Made by a program: the position numbers and the translations under genes. Shown here in pieces: positions 6,291 through 9,067 of a stretch of 9,067 nt of DNA. Under the pieces are notes generated by a model. The model searched no databases, was not told where the DNA came from, and saw only the letters and a program-made list of their open reading frames with translations. Source of the DNA: CAWULT01 sp963923455. GTDB lineage: Bacteria > Acidobacteriota > Vicinamibacteria > Vicinamibacterales > UBA2999. Location of the stretch: positions 1-9,067 of the forward strand of contig CAWULT010000162.1 in NCBI GenBank assembly GCA_963923455.1, in the 5' to 3' direction. Positions within the stretch are counted from its first letter, which is position 1. Each line of letters starts with the position of its first letter.

Positions 6291-9027
6291 CAGAAGTCGA
6301 ACTGCGCGCTGATCTTCGCGATGCGGGCCTGATGAATGCCCGTCGGAATCTGCCACGTGTTGCCGGTCGCCGCCACCGTGAAGGTGTTGTTGACCGCCGT
6401 GATGCCGCTCGAGTTGAACGCGTTCGCCAGGTCCAGATTCACCGACGTGCGGTAGCGGCCGAATCGAACGATCTTCGAGAAGCGCAGGTCAAGGAGGTTG
6501 GTCTGCTCCGTGAACATCGTGCCTGGCTCGATGAGATTGACCGTCACGTTGGCGGCCCCGGCCGACAGCGGCCGTCCGAGCGAAGGCTGCACCACCGAGT
6601 TTCCGGCCACGTAGTTCGCCACCACGCCAACGCCCGGAAGGCTCCGGTAGGTCGCGGCGACCTGCACGTCGATCTTCGGCACGGCGTAGGTGCCGAGCAG
6701 CTTCACCTGCGTCTGGAACGTGCCAGGAATGTTGCAGACGGGGGCCGTCGAGTTCACGACGTACGGCGCCGTGATGCTGAGTTCGGGCAGCTGCGCCCGA
6801 AGGTCGCAGACGTCGAGCGACGTGCGGCCAGTGCTGGTGCCGCCCTGCAGCAGGGCGCCCTTCCCGAGGCGCAGGCTGACGTTCACGTCCACGCCGTTCC
6901 AGGTCTCCTTGTAATCGCCGTAGTTGCTGGCCTGCGTGAACAGGTTGTTGACCTGTCCCACCTTGTCCGGGTTCAGGTTGTACAGGTCGCCCACCGTGTA
7001 GCCGCCACCGTTCGGCAACCGGGAGTCGGTCGGAACAGGGATGCTGAACCGGGTGTAGTCGTTGACACCGGTGAGCGTGTTGTCGGTCACCGTGAAGTTG
7101 CCGTAGCTGCGCCGGAAGTACCCGACCTCGACGCCGATGCGTGGCGCAACCTGATGGGCGACGCTGAGCTCGTACTCCCACTGGTCAGGACGCAGCCCCC
7201 AGCCCTTGAGCATCGCAGGGTCTGACACGGTGCTCGGAACCGGCTGGCCGAAACGCAGGTCGCTGATGGTTCCGCATTCCCCGTTGGCCAGCGGGTTCAC
7301 GAGGTCGCACTGCGGGATGTAGTCTCCGTCGATGCCGAGACCGGCACGGTCGTTCCACGCACGCGTGACCGAGTTGGCCATCGCGTTCACGGGATTCCCG
7401 AGGTTCGTGTAGTTGCTGGTCAGGCGCTGCGCTATGACGTAGCGGCCGGCATTGGCCTTGATGGCAGTCTTGCCGTTGCCGAACACGTCGTACGCCACGC
7501 CGATGCGCGGGGAAATGTCCTTCCAGCTCAAGTAGTCGTTCCGCTTGAAGGTGAGGTTGCGGTTGGGCACGAGGCTGCCCGGCCCGAGGCTCTGCTCGGG
7601 GAAGTAGATGTTCAGGTAGTCGAGGCGAACGCCCGCATTGACCGTCATGCGGTTGAGCGTCCACTTGTCCTGGGCGTAGATGCCGATCTCCCCGCCCAGG
7701 TTGCTCCGGAACCCGTAGGGCGTGGCGATCTCGGTGATCTGGTTCGGCACGCCGTTGTTGAACCGGTAGCGCACGTTGGCGGGAATGTTCGTGTAGTCCT
7801 CGCGGCGGGTGCCGAACGTGTCGAGGAACCCGAACTTCAGCGCGTGCGCGCCGGTGATGTACGACATCGACGCCTGCGCGGACGCGATGTAGCCTTTCAC
7901 GCGAATGAACGGCCCCAGTCCTGTCTGACCGGCCCCCCGGTAGAGCAGACCGGGGATCTGGCCGCCCTGCTCGGTGACCGCGATCAGCGTCTTGTACACG
8001 TCAGGCAGCGGCTTGGTGAACTCGAGGCTGTCGCCTCCGTTCGGATAGCGATCCTTCCAGCCCTGCACCATGTTCGACGCCTTCGCGTCGAACAGCCACT
8101 TGTTGCTGATCGTGGCGGTGTAGCTGCCGGTGAAGAAGTCCATCTCCGGGAAGTCGTACTTGGTCGCCGATTCGTACGAAATGGTGGGCGACAACTGCTC
8201 CCAGACCCGGTACTGGTGCTCGCCGAAGACGGCGAGCTTGTTCTTCGGACTGATCTGCCAGGTCACGCGGGTGTTGAAGGCCTTTTGGATCAACGGCTGG
8301 AACGCTCGCTGCGTGGTGTCCGGCTCGTACGTCCACTTCGTCGGGTCGCCCGCGTTCTTGTTCAGGTACAGGCCGGCGATGTACGACTGCGTCGACTGCC
8401 ACCGGGCCGCCGAATAGAACCACAGCTTGTCCTTCACGATCGGGCCGCCCACGCCAGGATTGACGTCGTAGACCACCTTCAGCGAGTTAGGGGTCCTCAG
8501 GCCAGCAGCCTGCAGCGCTGACGTGTAGTTGTTCGACTGCCAGGACTCGTTGGCGCCGGTCGCGAAGATCGACCCCTTGAACTGATTGCCGCCTTCACGG
8601 GGGATCATGTTCATCTGCACGCCGCCGAACGCCTGCTCGGCCGAACCGGCCGAGTAGCTGACCGCCACTTCCTGCGTGGACGTCATGTCGGGGATGAAGT
8701 TGCTCAACTGACCGTTGCCCGAGGTGGCGCTGATCGACATGCCGTCGATCATCACGCGCTGGTCGTCGGCGCGGCTGCCATGGACGGTGATCGTGTTCAG
8801 ATTCAGGTTGTTCGTGCCGGCATAGTCCTGCGGCCCGTTCATCCCCGGAATCATGTTCGCGAAGTTGTGCTGATTGCGTCCCACGGGGATCGAATCGAGG
8901 ACTTCCTTGCCGAGCGTCACCTGCTGGGTGACGTTCTGCACGTCGACGACGGGCGCCTCGCCCGTGACGGTAATCGTCTCCTCCAGCCCGCCGACACGCA
9001 TCTCGGCGTTGACGGTGGCGTTGAAGG
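6290..9027 (-). CDS. TonB-dependent outer-membrane receptor, Oar-like, 5' end missing
   Basis: At least 912 codons of a TonB-dependent receptor; the 5' end lies beyond the genomic part of the window. The reading frame is open to 9027, where FNATVNAEMRVGGLEETITVTGEAPVVD begins; this is the typical end of a carboxypeptidase-regulatory-like domain joined to the plug. The ATG at 9001 is therefore internal, not the start. The plug follows (to about 8550), with VTLGKEVLDSIPVGR, TVHGSRADDQRVMIDGM, the TQEVAVSYS segment and GGVQMNMIPREGGNQFKG. The rest is the 22-strand-type barrel, with two cysteine pairs in likely outer loops (codons at 7307-7309 and 7274-7276; 6806-6808 and 6734-6736). The protein ends ISAQFDF; a terminal aromatic residue is the usual barrel-assembly signal. 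Such receptors import large or scarce nutrients using TonB energy. No SusD-like partner is visible. A hairpin region separates it from the amidohydrolase gene, to which it may supply substrate; that link is inference. Confidence 0.92.
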
Positions 9028-9067
9028 CTGTCTCTTATACACATCTCCGAGCCCACGAGACGTAGAG
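9028..9067 (+). other. Illumina Nextera adapter, not genomic DNA
   Basis: CTGTCTCTTATACACATCT (9028-9046) is the 19-bp Tn5 mosaic end used in Nextera libraries. It is followed directly by CCGAGCCCACGAGAC (9047-9061), the rest of the i7-side adapter, and then GTAGAG (9062-9067), which would be the first six bases of an index and agrees with my memory of Nextera N712. In translation it gives the peptides VSYTHLRAHET (plus strand) and MGSEMCIRDS (minus strand), which are well-known contamination signatures in protein databases. The receptor gene was therefore cut by read-through into adapter at the end of an assembled contig, and bases after 9027 should be trimmed. Confidence 0.98.

Noticed and set aside
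4854..6332. A plus-strand open frame of 492 codons
   Set aside because: It is antisense to the amidohydrolase gene and shows the same low-complexity Arg/Val/Asp/His composition. The opposite strand has a full set of metal ligands and a Tat signal.
8999..9001. The ATG as the start codon of the receptor
   Set aside because: The frame stays open upstream and encodes FNATVNAE, the expected end of a carboxypeptidase-regulatory-like domain. A receptor starting here would have no signal peptide.
9028..9046. A Tn5 transposon end
   Set aside because: The 19 bp are the mosaic end, but they are followed by Illumina adapter sequence and not by IS50 or a transposase gene, so this is library contamination.
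8595..9056. A minus-strand open frame of 153 codons starting MGSEMCIRDS
   Set aside because: Its first residues are translated adapter and the rest is an out-of-frame shadow of the receptor gene.

Overview
The window is a high-GC fragment, most likely from an Acidobacteriota genome of the Vicinamibacteria type. That placement is inferred from three things: an Oar-like TonB-dependent receptor with a carboxypeptidase-regulatory-like lead-in, a DUF1592/DUF1552 gene pair, and Tat-exported amidohydrolases. It has not been tested by phylogeny. The sequence looks like the end of a short-read assembly contig, because the last 40 bases (9028-9067) are Illumina Nextera adapter and not genome. Genomic sequence ends at 9027.

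All six genes lie on the minus strand, so transcription runs from right to left. In that order they are: a 5'-truncated TonB-dependent outer-membrane receptor (9027-6290); a strong hairpin region (6230-6290); a Tat-exported metal-dependent amidohydrolase of the deacetylase/dihydroorotase-like branch (6188-4881); a secreted monohaem cytochrome c with an extra C-terminal beta-type domain (4873-4148); a secreted protein made of two tandem lipocalin-like domains (4106-3111); a GC-rich hairpin and a promoter-like region (3108-2966); a large two-CxxCH DUF1587/1595/1592/1588/1585 protein (2947-488); and the first 156 codons of a Tat-exported DUF1552 protein (468-1, running off the left edge).

The layout suggests two transcription units. 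The amidohydrolase, cytochrome c and lipocalin-like genes are tightly spaced (7 and 41 bp) and are probably one operon, perhaps fed by read-through from the receptor. The DUF1592 and DUF1552 genes are 19 bp apart and have their own sigma70-like promoter. Every product carries an export signal or is an outer-membrane protein, except the receptor, whose N-terminus is missing. The region therefore encodes cell-envelope functions. A plausible reading is uptake of an organic compound across the outer membrane, periplasmic hydrolysis of an amide or cyclic amide, and c-type haem redox chemistry. The substrate cannot be told from sequence.

There are no RNA genes, CRISPR arrays, insertion sequences or integrases visible. 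No gene-free stretch exceeds 300 bases; the longest is 2948-3110, which holds the promoter and terminator candidates. The long open frames on the plus strand are antisense shadows of the real genes in GC-rich DNA.
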